Of a DNA stretch of 64,000 nucleotides, positions 10,737 through 19,796 are shown piece after piece. Each line of letters opens with the position of its first letter. Position 1 is the stretch's first letter. This DNA is from Sporolactobacillus sp. Y61 (lineage in GTDB: Bacteria > Bacillota > Bacilli > Bacillales > Sporolactobacillaceae): contig NZ_CP159510.1 in assembly GCF_040529185.1 (NCBI RefSeq), forward strand, positions 806,001-870,000, written 5' to 3'. A model generated the notes under the pieces. That model saw only the letters and a program-made list of their open reading frames with translations, was not told the origin of the DNA and made no database searches. Made by a program: the position numbers and the translations under genes.

Positions 10737-11978
10737 ATGGGCTTTTATGATGAGGACCACTCAAATGAGAGACCAGACAACGGTTCACGACCCGCACGAA
10801 GAGGCGGGAGAGGACGGGGTGCCTGGTTCCTTGCCGGCTTTATCGGCGCAGTTGTCGGTATGGTTTGCTTTTTGATCTTCGCACCGGTACTCTCCGATTT
10901 GGGCATTCTGCCTTATTCAGTGACGACCGGTTCAACAGATCAGAATACAACGAATACGTTAAATCCGTCGATTAATCGCGATGTCAGGGTAAACGTCACG
11001 TCACGGATTACCGATGCAGTTGATAAGGTGTCCCCGGCTGTCGTTGCCGTAATTAACCTGCAACAGGCTAATTTTTTCGATAATCAGTATACGGAAACCG
11101 GTATTGGCTCAGGCATTATTTATAAACGGGCCGGACCCTACGCCTATATTGTAACGAACAATCATGTCGTTTCCGGTGCCAGCAGAGTCGAGGTTCGGCT
11201 GAACGATAATGACAAGGTGGAAGCTAAGGTTCTGGGGAAAGATGCGCTTTACGATCTGGCCGTTCTGCGTATTCCTTCATCCAATATTAAAACCATTGCA
11301 GAATTCGGGAGCTCTTCAGCACTGAAACGCGGGGAAACGGCCATTGCCATCGGGAATCCGCTCGGTTTTTCCGGATCGGTAACGGAAGGTATCATCAGTT
11401 CGACCAACCGGACGATTCCTGTGGAAACGAACAGTACATCAATGGAAGCACAGGTCCTGCAGACCGATGCGGCGATTAACCCCGGAAACAGTGGCGGAGC
11501 GCTGGTTAATATCGCCGGACAGGTGGTCGGTATTAATTCATCGAAAATTGCATCAACCGGATCAAGCAGTGACGGTTCTGTCGAAGGCATCGGTTTTGCC
11601 ATTCCAATCGATACGGCAAAACCCGTAATCAGCCAGCTTGAAAAAACAGGTAAAATACAGCGGCCAATGCTCGGAATCAGTATTGTGGACCTGTCGCTCG
11701 TACCTGCAGACGAGGCAAGTCAGCTCCAGCTCCCCGGTAATGTGAAACAAGGTCTGGTTGTTACGGATGTCCAGACGGGGAGTCCGGCATCAAGGAGCGG
11801 ACTGGAACCTGGAGATGTAATCACTCAGATCGAGAACCATAAAATAAAAAGTTATATCGAGTTCTCGACGTATATGTATACACATCTTCATGCCGGTCAG
11901 ACGGTCAATATTAAATACTACCGTGCCGGTAGATTACACAGTACACAGCTGAAGCTTGGAAGCAAGACCTTTTCTTGA
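10737..11978 (+). CDS. htrA: HtrA-family membrane-anchored serine protease
   Basis: 413 residues. A short charged cytoplasmic tail (1-28, Arg/Gly-rich), one membrane helix (~30-52), a Ser/Thr-rich linker, a trypsin-like domain with triad His143 (TNNHVVSG), Asp173 (YDLAVLRI) and Ser252 (GNSGGAL), then one PDZ domain (~310-400). It degrades misfolded exported proteins at the membrane-wall interface. Its place downstream of walJ is conserved in Bacilli, but its own promoter and terminator suggest separate transcription. The GAGGAGG site precedes the ATG. Confidence 0.94.
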   Translation: MGFYDEDHSNERPDNGSRPARRGGRGRGAWFLAGFIGAVVGMVCFLIFAPVLSDLGILPYSVTTGSTDQNTTNTLNPSINRDVRVNVTSRITDAVDKVSPAVVAVINLQQANFFDNQYTETGIGSGIIYKRAGPYAYIVTNNHVVSGASRVEVRLNDNDKVEAKVLGKDALYDLAVLRIPSSNIKTIAEFGSSSALKRGETAIAIGNPLGFSGSVTEGIISSTNRTIPVETNSTSMEAQVLQTDAAINPGNSGGALVNIAGQVVGINSSKIASTGSSSDGSVEGIGFAIPIDTAKPVISQLEKTGKIQRPMLGISIVDLSLVPADEASQLQLPGNVKQGLVVTDVQTGSPASRSGLEPGDVITQIENHKIKSYIEFSTYMYTHLHAGQTVNIKYYRAGRLHSTQLKLGSKTFS

Positions 11979-12001
11979 TCAACATAGAATGAAATAACAG
12001 G

Positions 12002-12034
12002 TAGCCCCCGGTTAAACCGGAGGCTATTTTTTTT
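12002..12034 (+). terminator. Intrinsic terminator after htrA
   Basis: TAGCCCCCGG-TTAAA-CCGGAGGCTA hairpin (12002-12026) followed by a run of eight T. Confidence 0.85.
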
Positions 12035-12120
12035 AAAATTTCAGCGTCAGATTTACTGTGCGGTACTCCCCTTTCTTCGGGGCTTCTGAATTCAAATGAT
12101 TTTTTGCAAAATGGGCTGCG

Positions 12121-12505
12121 TGGGGATAACCTGTGGATGAAGTGCCTGACTTATAAACAAGTTATGCACAATCGGTAGCAAACAGTTGATAACTGCAAAA
12201 AAATTTCAGAATCCTGTGCTAAAATGAAAAAGATGTGTGCATATTGCAATAAAGGCCGCCTGATGCAGAGATGATGTGTGAGATCAGTCATTTCCCCTAT
12301 ATGCAGGATCTATGTGACAGGGCAGTCTCTGCTCAAAACGGTTTAAGAAAACGATAAAAACCATTTTGCTCATGAACCAGGGAGCAATTATCCACAGGGG
12401 GACAGAGTTTGACTTTTTTCGACAGGCATATGTCGTAGCAAACGCCTGATTCCATACATAATGTGGATAGTGCCTGTGGATATGTGCATAAGTTCTGTGT
12501 ATAAC
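12121..12505. promoter_or_regulatory. DnaA-box cluster between htrA and rlmH
   Basis: The 551-bp gap holds an unusual density of 9-mers like TTATNCACA. Exact matches are TTATGCACA (12162-12170), TTATCCACA (12388-12396), and on the opposite strand TGTGCATAA (12483-12491) and TGTGTATAA (12496-12504). One-mismatch forms are TGGGGATAA (12121-12129), TGTGGATGA (12132-12140), TGTGGATAG (12462-12470) and TGTGGATAT (12475-12483). No protein-coding ORF was credible in the gap. Bacillus subtilis carries DnaA-box clusters outside oriC, one of which I recall upstream of the rlmH (yydA) gene, so conserved DnaA binding here is plausible. Confidence 0.7.
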
Positions 12506-12529
12506 TCATGTATAAGGTTGGGATAAGTT

Positions 12530-13009
12530 GTGAATATCCATATTCTTTGTGTAGGGAAACTAAAGGAAAAATATTTCAGATTGGGCATTGAAGAATACAG
12601 TAAACGGCTGCGTTCATATGCTCGTGTATCGATTACCGAAGTGGCCGATGAAAGGGCACCGGAAACATTATCTCAGGCTGAGATCAGGCAGATTAAACAG
12701 GCAGAAGGGGATCGTCTGCTAAAGAAGATTCCCGCTCAGACCTATGTCATAGCCCTCGCCATACAGGGCAGGCAGCTGTCTTCAGAAGATTTCGCAGAAA
12801 AAATCGGTGAACTTGCTACATACGGACACAGCGATATTACATGTGTTATCGGCGGGTCAAACGGGCTGAGTGATGAGGTCCTGCATCGCGCTGATTTTCA
12901 ACTTTCCTTCTCAGCGTTCACCTTTCCTCATCAACTGATGCGTCTGATCCTGATCGAACAGATTTACCGGGCGTTTAAGATTATCCGGGGAGAACCGTAT
13001 CATAAGTGA
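12530..13009 (+). CDS. rlmH: 23S rRNA (pseudouridine-1915-N3)-methyltransferase RlmH
   Basis: 159 residues, standard size. This SPOUT methyltransferase modifies helix 69 of 23S rRNA. The start is GTG at 12530, giving the family N-terminus (hydrophobic strand then GKLKEKY). The SAM-binding knot is formed by VIGGSNGL and the C-terminal [20 protein letters not shown] helix, ending in the invariant YHK. Only a weak purine stretch precedes the GTG, and DnaA boxes run right up to it. The last codons resemble the staphylococcal SCC attachment core, but nothing is inserted. Confidence 0.95.
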   Translation: MNIHILCVGKLKEKYFRLGIEEYSKRLRSYARVSITEVADERAPETLSQAEIRQIKQAEGDRLLKKIPAQTYVIALAIQGRQLSSEDFAEKIGELATYGHSDITCVIGGSNGLSDEVLHRADFQLSFSAFTFPHQLMRLILIEQIYRAFKIIRGEPYHK

Positions 13010-13018
13010 GCACTGTTA

Positions 13019-13065
13019 AGAAGCGTCAAAGTTCATCTCAATGTCTTTGACGCTTCTACCTTTCC
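13019..13065 (+). terminator. Hairpin terminator after rlmH
   Basis: A 13-bp perfect stem, AGAAGCGTCAAAG (13019-13031) with CTTTGACGCTTCT (13045-13057). The tail ACCTTTCC is only moderately T-rich. Confidence 0.65.
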
Positions 13066-13259
13066 GGCTAAATCCCCTTTAAATGGTGTCATGACTTCCT
13101 CTCCTTAAATCACATACTTTTGGTGTATGAACCTATTCAAAACATTAAATGGAATCAAAATAAAAAGTCCACATGACAGGGGCTTTTTTGTTGCACCAAA
13201 AATTTGTCGGATACATATGGATAAATGGGTTGAATCTTTTAATGAGGAGGAAATTTTCA

Positions 13260-13508
13260 GTGTATGAAAATTTTTATCATGATAATCCGACGCCGATGTA
13301 CAGGCAAAGAATTACAATGCAACAAGCTCAGGAAATTGCCCTTCAGCGTGTACCTGGGACAATTCTGCATGTAGATATGGATTTAGAAAATGGTATGCTG
13401 ATTTATGAAGTTTTCATTCTAACACCGGAAAACAGAATATTCGAAGTGGAGATTCTTGCAAGGTCAGGGAGAATCATAAAAATAGAGGAAGAAAATGATT
13501 TTGATTAA
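13260..13508 (+). CDS. Small PepSY-domain protein
   Basis: 82 residues from a GTG at 13260, chosen because GAGGAGG (13244-13250) lies 9 bases before it; longer in-frame starts at 13173 and 13242 place the ribosome site inside the gene. Residues ~18-78 match one PepSY repeat: ITMQQAQEIALQRVPGTI, an acidic strand, then YEVFILTPENRIFEVEI and GRIIKIEEE. There is no signal peptide or membrane helix, so it is probably cytoplasmic or a remnant of a larger PepSY protein. Function unknown. Confidence 0.65.
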   Translation: MYENFYHDNPTPMYRQRITMQQAQEIALQRVPGTILHVDMDLENGMLIYEVFILTPENRIFEVEILARSGRIIKIEEENDFD

Positions 13509-13924
13509 TACCGGCCATTGGGGAACCAGGGTCAGTCCCTGATAAAAGCGGTCACTTTCGATTTTGATGCTGCTCCTGGAGTTATTGCACCCTCCACTTT
13601 CCATGATCTGTCATGACCAAATCACGGCGATCCCCCGCTGTTTTTCATTTAAGGCGGGTCACTGAGTTCCGATTGAGGAATATTCGGTTGACGCACTCCA
13701 ACGTCGGAATGCCTCATCCAGGCGTTTCCATACCGTTGGTCGTGCGCAGCTGTCACGTCATCGAAGGATGGCGCTTTTTCTTGATCGGTATTTAGAAAAC
13801 GTTGAAGCAGTGTACGGACCGTCATGAGATGATCGGCTTGATCTGTTCGACTTCCGCATTTCAACACTTTGGACAGATGATTTGCGCAGAAAAAAGGTCT
13901 GGCATTGCTGACAGGTGGTTCCCT
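13509..13924. other. Gene-poor stretch, no credible coding region
   Basis: About 400 bases with only short, overlapping frames on both strands and no ribosome sites. On the minus strand, around 13,840-13,900, a CPKC-type zinc-knuckle reading followed by shifted frames hints at a decayed gene, but I cannot assign a family. Confidence 0.3.
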
Positions 13925-14120
13925 AAATCAGGGGGAAAAATTCCGTTTAACTTAGTAATAAAGGGTAAACGCGAGCTTCAATAAACGGAGGAATTCCGTC
14001 TATTGACTCGGAAAATGTGGAAATAGAGGATTTTTCAATGCGTAACCGGAAAAATTCCGCTTATGATACTCTGAAACCCTTTTTATTCTGCACTTAACCG
14101 GAAAATTTCCGCTTATTGCG
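13925..14120 (+). repeat. Four-unit palindromic repeat element, copy 1
   Basis: Four imperfect copies of a unit built on CGGAAAAATTCCG followed by CTTATnnnACTC. The TTCC of each unit is at 13941, 13994, 14055 and 14107, so spacings are 53, 61 and 52 nt. The same four-unit layout with spacings 51, 61 and 52 nt recurs near 63,550-63,746, showing that this is a defined composite element and not random palindromes. Confidence 0.75.
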
Positions 14121-14264
14121 ACCGGACGCCTGTTATGAGCGCTCCGAACCCTTAGCCTTCAACCGCCAGCATCGTTTGAAGCAGGTACAGCTTAGTGGCC
14201 GAACGACGCCCTTTTCCCGCTTTTCATGAAGTAGCGAAAGCCTTAAAGATCCGGAAAGTGGAAT

Positions 14265-14299
14265 AAAAAACTGTCATCCTCTGCGAATGACAGTTTTTT
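14265..14299 (-). terminator. Intrinsic terminator of the SDR gene
   Basis: ACTGTCAT and ATGACAGT arms flanked by A6 and T6, 8-14 bp counting the A-T extension. It lies 8 bases beyond the minus-strand stop at 14307. Confidence 0.85.
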
Positions 14300-14306
14300 C
14301 AGTAAC

Positions 14307-15200
14307 TCAGGCAATCGGTAAGCCACCGGTGATGCCGAAGACCTGCGCGGTGATGTAACTTGCTTCATTGGAGGCAAGATGGACGTAGGTCCCGGCAAGC
14401 TCGGCCGGCTGGCCGGCACGTTTGAAAGGCGTCTCGTGGCCGAATTTCGGAATGTTCCCGGAGAGCTGCCCGCCACAGATCTGCAGGGGTGTCCAGATCG
14501 GACCGGGAGCGATTGAATTGACACGGATGCCCCTGGGAGCGAGTTCGGCAGCCAGTCCTTTAGTGAAATTAACAATGGCGGCTTTTGTCGGTGAATAGGT
14601 GATCAGGTCCGGCGTTGGCGCGTAAGCCTGTATCGACGATGTGGTTGTAATGGCGGAGCCTTTTGGCAAAAAGGGCAGCGCGGCTTTCACCGTCCAGTAC
14701 ATGGAAAAGACGTTGACTTCAAATGTTTTCCGAAGCATATCTGTTTCCACGTCTTCGAAGCTTTTATAGGCCTGCTGGACGCCGGCAACAAGTGTCAGAA
14801 TATCAAGACCGCCGAGTTCTTTTTGAGCGGTTTCCACCATTTTTCTGCAAAAGGCCTCATCAGATAAATCCCCGGAAATAAGAACGGCTTTCTGACCGGC
14901 TTCCTCAATCAGCGTTTTAACCTCATCCGCATCCGGCTGTTCGAAAGGCAAATAGTGGATGGCCACATCCGCTCCTTCGCGGGCATAAGCAATAGCTGCC
15001 GCCCGGGCAATCCCCGAATCGCCGCCGGTAATCAGTGCCTTTCGTCCCTGCAGACGTCCGGATCCCTTATAAGTTTTTTCACCACAGTCAGGTACCGGAA
15101 TCATTTTTGACTGAAGTCCGGGCCTTGCCTGTTCCTGTTTCGGATAGGTGCCAGAGGTATAAAGCTTCTTTGGATTTTCAACAGGTGACTGAATGCTCAT
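14307..15200 (-). CDS. Short-chain dehydrogenase/reductase, YghA/YdaD type
   Basis: 297 residues. The N-terminal tail of ~45 residues (Pro/Gln-rich) is typical of this stress-associated SDR subgroup. The Rossmann motif is TGGDSGIA, with Ala where most relatives have the third Gly. LVAG replaces the usual NNAG, as in E. coli YghA. The catalytic Ser is in TTTSSIQAY and the Tyr/Lys pair in YSPTKAA. It probably reduces carbonyl compounds with NAD(P)H; the substrate is not determinable. Transcribed alone, with its own terminator. Confidence 0.88.
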   Translation of the reverse strand: MSIQSPVENPKKLYTSGTYPKQEQARPGLQSKMIPVPDCGEKTYKGSGRLQGRKALITGGDSGIARAAAIAYAREGADVAIHYLPFEQPDADEVKTLIEEAGQKAVLISGDLSDEAFCRKMVETAQKELGGLDILTLVAGVQQAYKSFEDVETDMLRKTFEVNVFSMYWTVKAALPFLPKGSAITTTSSIQAYAPTPDLITYSPTKAAIVNFTKGLAAELAPRGIRVNSIAPGPIWTPLQICGGQLSGNIPKFGHETPFKRAGQPAELAGTYVHLASNEASYITAQVFGITGGLPIA

Positions 15201-15308
15201 GTAACTCCCTCTTTCAATTATTTTATGGTTCGTCTCAGGTTACTTTTTCGAATAAATGGCTTTTCTGTGTTAAAATCGGTAATAATATGTGTTTGCAGGA
15301 GACGAAAT

Positions 15309-16565
15309 ATGCACCTTTCAGATAACAAGGCCGTTCAGCGGGAACGTGAAAACGCATCGATCGTTAAACTTTCTCCGTTCAGGACGCTGTCAGAAGAACA
15401 GAAAACGTTGAAAGATAAAATTATCAAATTTTGCAGAGCGCATGTATCGGGCCGGAAAGCGTCGGTATTCGTCATTCACGGGGATGCGGGGACTGGCAAG
15501 AGTGTGCTGCTGAACACGGTTTTTAACGAGATTCAGACACAGTCCCGGAGCGATGTCGCAGGCCCGCTGTATCAGACAGATAACCGTCTGATTGTGAATC
15601 ACCCGGAAATGTTAAAACTTTACAGGAACATTTCTGAAAAGCTGAAACATGTCCGGAAAAAAGACTTTGAGAGGCCGACCACCTTTATTAATCAAATGCA
15701 TAAAAAGGCGGCCCGTGCGGATATTGTGCTGATCGATGAAGCACATTTACTGCTTACGAAAAGCGATAAATATAACCGTTTTTATCAGAACAATCAGCTG
15801 GAAGAAATACTGAAACTCAGCCGGGTGGTTGTGCTGGTTTTCGACGAGAAGCAGGTATTGAAGCTGAAAAGTCACTGGAGCACGTCCTCTCTTCAGGAGA
15901 TCATCGGTCAATATCCGACGGTGTCCTGTTCCCTGACGCGGCAATTCAGAATGCATGCCCATGAAGATGTATTGAAATGGATTGATCAGTTCGTACATAA
16001 GAAGATTGCTCCGTTTCCTGAAAAACAGGCGTTTGATTTTCGTATTTTTGCTGATCCGGGGGACATGTACCACGCCATCAAGGAAAAAAATGCGCGGGTT
16101 CACCTTTCCCGGATGGTCGCGACGTATGATTACCCATATAAACTGGATGGCAGGGACTATTTTATCCGGGAGAAAAATTTCGTGTGCCGATGGGATCGCT
16201 ATAAACCGACGGCGAAAAAGGCATGGGCGGAAAGAGAGGACACGATTGATGAAGTCGGCTCCGTTTACACGGTTCAGGGGTTTGATCTGAATTACGTCGG
16301 AGTGATTCTCGGACCGTCGGTTTCTTATGATGAGGGGCGGGACAGGCTCTTGATCGATATTGATAAATATCAGGACCAGGCAGCTTTTGTCAATCGCTCA
16401 GATCTTGACAGCCCGGATCAAATCAAAGAACGGATCATTCTGAATTCAATCAATGTACTGATGACGCGTGGTGTACGCGGTTTATACCTGTATGCCAGCG
16501 ATCCGAAATTAAGGCACAGGCTGTTATCCTTACAAAGGCGGCGGACATCCGGTTATGAACTATAA
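15309..16565 (+). CDS. DUF2075 (Schlafen/helicase superfamily I-like) NTPase
   Basis: 418 residues from the ATG at 15309 (CAGGAGACG just before it); the in-frame region upstream has no ribosome site. Walker A is GDAGTGKS (residues ~58-65) and Walker B is VLIDEAH (~140-146). A helicase-like LTRQFRMH motif and late TVQGFDLNYVGVIL and LMTRGVRGLYLY motifs resemble motifs III-VI of superfamily I helicases. The family is predicted to act on nucleic acid, but its biological role is not known. The stop overlaps the truA start by 11 bases, implying translational coupling. Confidence 0.88.
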   Translation: MHLSDNKAVQRERENASIVKLSPFRTLSEEQKTLKDKIIKFCRAHVSGRKASVFVIHGDAGTGKSVLLNTVFNEIQTQSRSDVAGPLYQTDNRLIVNHPEMLKLYRNISEKLKHVRKKDFERPTTFINQMHKKAARADIVLIDEAHLLLTKSDKYNRFYQNNQLEEILKLSRVVVLVFDEKQVLKLKSHWSTSSLQEIIGQYPTVSCSLTRQFRMHAHEDVLKWIDQFVHKKIAPFPEKQAFDFRIFADPGDMYHAIKEKNARVHLSRMVATYDYPYKLDGRDYFIREKNFVCRWDRYKPTAKKAWAEREDTIDEVGSVYTVQGFDLNYVGVILGPSVSYDEGRDRLLIDIDKYQDQAAFVNRSDLDSPDQIKERIILNSINVLMTRGVRGLYLYASDPKLRHRLLSLQRRRTSGYEL

Positions 16566-17289
16566 ATTGATGATTGAATATGACGGCGGGCGATATAAAG
16601 GCTGGCAGCGTCTCGGCGCAGAGGAAAAAACGATTCAGGGGAAAATTGAACAGGCTCTGTCGCAGCTTGAAGGCAGGCCAGTGGAAATAGTCGGAAGCAG
16701 CCGGACCGATGCCGGGGTCCATGCGCTGGGACAGGTCGCAAATGTCAGGCTGGACACCCCTCAGACGGGAGACGGGATCAAGAATTTTCTCAATCATTAT
16801 CTGCCGGAAGATATCAGTATCACGCGCATCACCAGGGTTCCTGAACGCTTTCACGCACGCTATCATGCCAAAGGAAAAACCTATCTGTATAAGATCTGGA
16901 ACGGGGATTATTCACATCCGTTTCTGCGAAAATACAGCATGCATATTCCGGAGAAACTGGATCTGGGCAGGATGCAGAAGGCAGCCTCTTTTTTTATCGG
17001 GGAGCATGATTTTACCGCTTATTCAAATGCAAAATCAAAGAAAAAGTCGTCTGTCTGCCGGATCACGTCTCTGGACATTGAAGAGCAGGACGGTCTGATC
17101 CAGATCCGGATCTGTGGTAATCGTTTTCTCTATAACATGGTCAGGAAAATAGTCGGTTCATTGATCGAAGCGGGGCTCTGCCGGCTTGACCCGGATCAGG
17201 TTCCTGAAATCCTGAAGGCAAAAAAAAGAAATCGGACCGGGCGGCTGGCAGAAGCGCGCGGCTTATATCTGGAAAGCGTGGACTATTGA
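16555..17289 (+). CDS. truA: tRNA pseudouridine(38-40) synthase TruA
   Basis: 244 residues, full length. The catalytic Asp52 is in SSRTDAGVHA; other family segments are YDGGRYKGWQR near the start, RFHARYHAKGKTY and the late FLYNMVRKIVGSLIEAG. It modifies anticodon-stem uridines. In most Bacilli truA sits in the ribosomal-protein/ECF operon, so this copy beside a DUF2075 gene may be a second paralogue. It overlaps the upstream gene and probably shares its transcript. Confidence 0.94.
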   Translation: MNYKLMIEYDGGRYKGWQRLGAEEKTIQGKIEQALSQLEGRPVEIVGSSRTDAGVHALGQVANVRLDTPQTGDGIKNFLNHYLPEDISITRITRVPERFHARYHAKGKTYLYKIWNGDYSHPFLRKYSMHIPEKLDLGRMQKAASFFIGEHDFTAYSNAKSKKKSSVCRITSLDIEEQDGLIQIRICGNRFLYNMVRKIVGSLIEAGLCRLDPDQVPEILKAKKRNRTGRLAEARGLYLESVDY

Positions 17290-17325
17290 AAAAGGGTAAG
17301 CGTCATGCTTCCGGCCTTTTTTCCG

Positions 17326-17356
17326 CTAAAATCAAAACCGATTCTGAGAATCGGTT
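17326..17356 (-). terminator. Intrinsic terminator of the epimerase/UGDH operon
   Basis: AACCGATTCT and AGAATCGGTT form a 10-bp perfect stem (17336-17356). On the minus-strand transcript it is followed by TTTGATTTT, a T-rich tail. Confidence 0.75.
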
Positions 17357-17365
17357 GGGTGTCGT

Positions 17366-18313
17366 CTATAAGGCATAAGCAGAACGGATATAGGCAATTT
17401 CGCAGGCAAGGCCTTCTCTGAGCGCTACTCTCGGGTCGTAATCCAGAAGCGTCTGAGCGTTTGATATATCAGCCCATGTGTGTTTGGGTTCTCCGCGGAG
17501 TGCCGGTAAATATTCGATTGCCGCTTTTTTCCCTGTCAGCTGTTCGATGATGGCGAGGGTTTCATTGATCGTTGCCCGTTCTTTTCCGCCGATATTTATC
17601 GTCTTTCCAATCAGACCGTCCTTATCAACCATTGCAGAAAGACCCGCGATACAGTCATCGATATACGTAAAATCTCTTGACTGATGTCCGTCGCCGTACA
17701 GCGTGATCGTATCGTCTGTCAGAATTTGCCTGATAAAGCGATGAAAGGCCATATCGGGCCGCTGTCTCGGTCCATAGACCGTAAAGAACCGTACAGTAAT
17801 TACAGGAACAGCGAAGCTCTTACGATAGACATAACATAAATGCTCGCCGGCCAGTTTGGTCAGCCCATAAGGGGAAAGAGGTGTCAGGCTCGTGTCCTCC
17901 GCCACTTTCCCCTGCTTATCTCCGTACACGGACGAGGTCGAGGCATAAATAAACTTCTGCAGTGGTTGATTTTTGGCAGCTTCAAGCAGTCGCTGCGTTA
18001 CCTGAATATTGTTTGTCACATAGGGATCAAAGTCCTTCCCCCAGCTGGAGCGGACGCCGGGCATGCCGGCGAGATGATAGACGATGTCAACGTGATCCAG
18101 CAGGCGTTCCAGGTCCGCTGTCAGCAGATTTTCGTGCAACAGCGTAAAACGCGGATGATTTTCCAGCCTGGTCAGATTAGCTTTTTTTAAAGACGGAGGG
18201 GTCGGACCGATGAAGGTATCCACTCCGGTCACATGAACCTGCTCATTCTCAACCAGTTTTTCACAAAGATGGGAACCGATGAATCCGGCAGCGCCGGTTA
18301 CAAGAATGTTCAT
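17366..18313 (-). CDS. NAD-dependent sugar-nucleotide epimerase, YtcB-like
   Basis: 315 residues, an extended SDR. The NAD motif GAAGFIGSH is at residues ~7-15, the catalytic Thr/Ser in YASTSSVYG, the Tyr/Lys in YGLTK, and the product-site segment is TVYGPRQRPDMAFHRF. The stretches FIGPTPPSL and GVRSSWGKDF are close to what I recall of B. subtilis YtcB, a spore-coat polysaccharide gene. It probably converts UDP-glucuronate or UDP-glucose to the galacto form. It overlaps the upstream UDP-glucose dehydrogenase by 4 bases, so the pair would make UDP-GlcA and epimerise it. Confidence 0.88.
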   Translation of the reverse strand: MNILVTGAAGFIGSHLCEKLVENEQVHVTGVDTFIGPTPPSLKKANLTRLENHPRFTLLHENLLTADLERLLDHVDIVYHLAGMPGVRSSWGKDFDPYVTNNIQVTQRLLEAAKNQPLQKFIYASTSSVYGDKQGKVAEDTSLTPLSPYGLTKLAGEHLCYVYRKSFAVPVITVRFFTVYGPRQRPDMAFHRFIRQILTDDTITLYGDGHQSRDFTYIDDCIAGLSAMVDKDGLIGKTINIGGKERATINETLAIIEQLTGKKAAIEYLPALRGEPKHTWADISNAQTLLDYDPRVALREGLACEIAYIRSAYAL

Positions 18314-19650
18314 GGCCTTGCCACGCCCAGATAGCGCAGGCCCTGTTTCCGGATCGTGTCGGGTTTGATGCAGTTGCGGGCATCAAGGATCAGATCGCCA
18401 TTCATCTTTGCTTTGATCTCTGCCCAGTCCAGATCGATAAATTCTTCCCAGTCGGTCGCGATCACGACGGCATCAGCTTTCTCGACGGCTGTCTTGATCT
18501 CGCTCACCTGACTGACATGGGGCACCGGCGGGCCCGGCAGTTTCGCCTCAGGGTCATATGCGCTGACCGTGCAGCCGAGTTCGCTGAGCTTTTGAATCAG
18601 AGCCACACCGGGCGAATAGCGTGTATCGTCCGTGTTTGGCTTGAAAGCAATACCCAGCACAGTCACTTTCTTTCCGGACAGATCCGGGAGTGCTGAACGC
18701 AGTTTGTCAAGATAGACATCAATCTGCGAGTGGTTGACGGATTGAACAGCACGCAGAAGGACAGGGTCTACGTTCTTCAGCCCGGCGTTATACACGAGTG
18801 AACGGACGTCCTTCGGGAAACACGATCCCCCATAGCCGATACCCGCCTGGAGGAAATGCGGACCGATGCGCGGGTCTGTTCGGATGCCTCTGGCCACATC
18901 CTCAATGTTTACTTCAAATGCGTCGCAAATTCGCGCAATTTCATTAATGAACGAAATTTTGGCAGCCAGAAAGGCGTTTGACGTATATTTAATCAGTTCC
19001 GCTCCGGTTAAGGAGGTCACAACATACGGGGCATCAATTTTCTGATAGATGGCCTCAATAACAGGCAGAGACCTGTGATCCTCTTCACGCTTTCCGACAA
19101 CGATTTTGTCCGGATGGACGGTGTCGGAAATAGCGCTGCCTTCCCTTAAAAATTCAGGATTGGAGATGACATCGAATAATTGCGGATCCACGCCTTTATT
19201 TTTCAATGTCCGGCAGATCCATTCGTTGGTCCCCGGTGGTACGGTACTTTTTGTGATAATCGTTTTGCGGGTGGTCAGTTCACCGGCAATGAAATCGATA
19301 ACGGATCGGACATAGGTCAGATCTGCCTGACCGGATGGTGCAGAAGGTGTCCCGACAGCAATAAAAACGACGGGATATTGATTCAGAATTCCGGCTTCGG
19401 GTACACTGAAGCTCAGACGCGCATGATTTCTTTGAATCATTTCTTTTAAACCCGGTTCAAAAAAAGGTACCTCACCGGATGTTAAGGCTTTGATTTTTTC
19501 ACTGTCTGTATCCAGACAACGCACATGATGACCGAGCTCGGCCAGTACCGCTGCCGACGTCAGGCCTACATAGCCGGCACCGATTATACAGATATCCAAG
19601 TTTCCAACAGCCCCTTTAACGCGTGGTTTACGAGTTATCATATTAATCAA
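18310..19650 (-). CDS. UDP-glucose 6-dehydrogenase, YtcA/TuaD-like
   Basis: Up to 446 residues. It oxidises UDP-glucose to UDP-glucuronate with two NAD+. N-terminal Rossmann motif GAGYVGLTSA, substrate segments STVPPGTNEW, NPEFLREGSA and KYTSNAFLAAKISF, and the catalytic Cys in GYGGSCFPKDV. The start is uncertain: TTG 19650 and ATG 19641 lack a good ribosome site, while TTG at 19599 follows AAAGGGG and gives the usual family N-terminus (about 429 residues). Paired with the epimerase by a 4-base overlap; galU diverges upstream and supplies UDP-glucose. Confidence 0.9.
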   Translation of the reverse strand: MINMITRKPRVKGAVGNLDICIIGAGYVGLTSAAVLAELGHHVRCLDTDSEKIKALTSGEVPFFEPGLKEMIQRNHARLSFSVPEAGILNQYPVVFIAVGTPSAPSGQADLTYVRSVIDFIAGELTTRKTIITKSTVPPGTNEWICRTLKNKGVDPQLFDVISNPEFLREGSAISDTVHPDKIVVGKREEDHRSLPVIEAIYQKIDAPYVVTSLTGAELIKYTSNAFLAAKISFINEIARICDAFEVNIEDVARGIRTDPRIGPHFLQAGIGYGGSCFPKDVRSLVYNAGLKNVDPVLLRAVQSVNHSQIDVYLDKLRSALPDLSGKKVTVLGIAFKPNTDDTRYSPGVALIQKLSELGCTVSAYDPEAKLPGPPVPHVSQVSEIKTAVEKADAVVIATDWEEFIDLDWAEIKAKMNGDLILDARNCIKPDTIRKQGLRYLGVARP

Positions 19651-19796
19651 AGCTGCGGATTGTCCCGTACAATCGTCTAAATACAGGGTTGGAATCGCCT
19701 GTTTGCAGTGAATTTATGAAAAAGAGGAAAACGCAGTGACCGCTTGTATGCCTGCGAATAAGATATAGCATTCTGGCAAAGAAGGGGGGAACACAA

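Noticed and set aside
12980..13009. SCCmec-like attachment core at the end of rlmH (TATCATAAGTGA)
   Set aside because: The sequence is simply the conserved C-terminus of RlmH; no recombinase genes, no second direct repeat and no inserted island follow.
13600..13930. Transposase remnant on the minus strand
   Set aside because: Only short shifted frames and one CPKC-like knuckle; no terminal repeats or DDE motif found.
18310..19650. TuaD of teichuronic acid synthesis as the identity of the UDP-glucose dehydrogenase
   Set aside because: Neighbours are epimerase and CotSA-like transferases and no other tua genes are present, so the YtcA role is more likely.
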